Shown here: one piece after another, positions 63,587-64,000 of the stretch
Numbering within the stretch: the first letter of the stretch is position 1
How the letters are laid out: every line of letters starts with the position of its first letter
DNA from: Lingula anatina
Lineage: Eukaryota > Brachiopoda > Lingulata > Lingulida > Lingulidae
Reading direction: 5' to 3'
Length of the DNA stretch: 64,000 nucleotides
NCBI RefSeq assembly: GCF_001039355.2
Contig: NW_019775785.1
Span: 119,723 to 183,722, forward strand
The notes under the pieces: generated by a model
Told to the model about the DNA's origin: nothing
What the model saw: only the letters and a program-made list of their open reading frames with translations
The model's database searches: none
Program-made: the position numbers and the translations under genes

Positions 63587-64000
63587 ATGAATCGAATTGG
63601 ACATTTTTCCCGGCGAAATTATTACCATAACCCTGCGCCCTCTCCCTATTTGTATGCAACCTTACCGGAGGTTTTTGACGCAACTGCCAAACGGCTTCCT
63701 TCCAAACATGCCGTCGTTGTTTACCAGAGCCGCACTCAAAGAGACTGTTGGACGTTTGCCGAACTTCGAAAGAAGTCCATTGCCTTGGCGACAGCACTGT
63801 ATCAGCGTGGTTACAAGCGGGGCGACCGCATCGCCGTTTTTGCTCCAAACTGCCATGAATACTTTCTAATTGTGCTGGCACTGAGTCGCATCGGATGCAA
63901 TGGATTTCTTTTCAGCAACTTAGACACCCTAGCTAACAATATGGAGCAGTATGCGTGCCTGGCGTTGGTCATGTACGTTGGAACAGATAAAGAAAAAATG
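63587..64000 (+). CDS. Second ACSF2-like acyl-CoA synthetase, N-terminal 138 residues (runs off window)
   Basis: The frame is open from ATG 63587 to the window edge. The protein is a close paralogue of the minus-strand enzyme: EVFDATAKRLP, VVYQSR, CWTF, QRGYKRGDR, APNC.EY, ALSRIGCN and EQYAC are shared. It starts MNRIGHFSRRNYYHN. A splice acceptor (TTACCAG) ends nine bases before the ATG, the same distance as in the paralogue, supporting both starts and a shared 5' UTR intron. The two genes are head-to-head ~1.26 kb apart. The catalytic motifs lie beyond the window. Confidence 0.88.
   Translation, partial: MNRIGHFSRRNYYHNPAPSPYLYATLPEVFDATAKRLPSKHAVVVYQSRTQRDCWTFAELRKKSIALATALYQRGYKRGDRIAVFAPNCHEYFLIVLALSRIGCNGFLFSNLDTLANNMEQYACLALVMYVGTDKEKM

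Overview
The window is a draft scaffold from an animal nuclear genome. Genes carry GT-AG introns, promoters are metazoan-like (ATGGCGGC start contexts, a TCTCGCGAGA element), sequence between genes is AT-rich and full of microsatellites and small foldback elements, and the orthologues are animal genes (FBXO21, TMEM17, RNF215, NHL-repeat and ACSF2-type genes). Gene content and high heterozygosity suggest an invertebrate, probably marine (a mollusc or other lophotrochozoan, or an invertebrate deuterostome); the species cannot be fixed from sequence alone.

Layout. 1-8.2 kb: 3' part of FBXO21 (+), converging on the 3' end of a long coiled-coil gene (-); this block is present twice, split by a single N at 4154. 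7.4-16.5 kb: the coiled-coil gene (-), 20 coding exons and 1,325 codons in a fully phase-consistent model, with an N-terminal KEN box and an array of Thr/Ser-Pro-Val-Lys sites; it resembles a mitotic spindle protein (astrin/SPAG5-like is a tentative name). 17.2-27.3 kb: TMEM17 (+), a ciliary transition-zone membrane protein, head-to-head with the coiled-coil gene across a ~650 bp shared promoter; the promoter block and the last TMEM17 exon are each duplicated. 31.4-41.7 kb: a two-exon secreted ten-cysteine protein (-) of unknown function, its second exon duplicated. 43.1-47.2 kb: a six-NHL-repeat protein (+). 48.0-51.6 kb: RNF215 (+), a membrane RING ubiquitin ligase. 51.7-51.95 kb: a decayed fragment of the next gene. 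53.9-57.7 kb: an unrecognised, largely disordered protein (-), its first exon duplicated across an N gap. 60.7-62.3 kb and 63.6 kb to the edge: two divergent ACSF2-like acyl-CoA synthetase paralogues with uninterrupted coding sequence.

Most of the apparent tandem duplication is best read as assembly redundancy: uncollapsed haplotypes or unmerged contig overlaps. The breakpoints coincide with single Ns or an N run, and each duplicate is an exact continuation of its partner. Biologically the genes are unrelated neighbours; the linked pairs are the divergent coiled-coil/TMEM17 pair and the two acyl-CoA synthetases. No clearly new multi-gene system was found. The most interesting items are the CDK-site array protein, the orphan secreted cysteine-rich gene with a possible alternative signal-peptide exon, the pseudogene fragment beside its parent, and two small transposon families.
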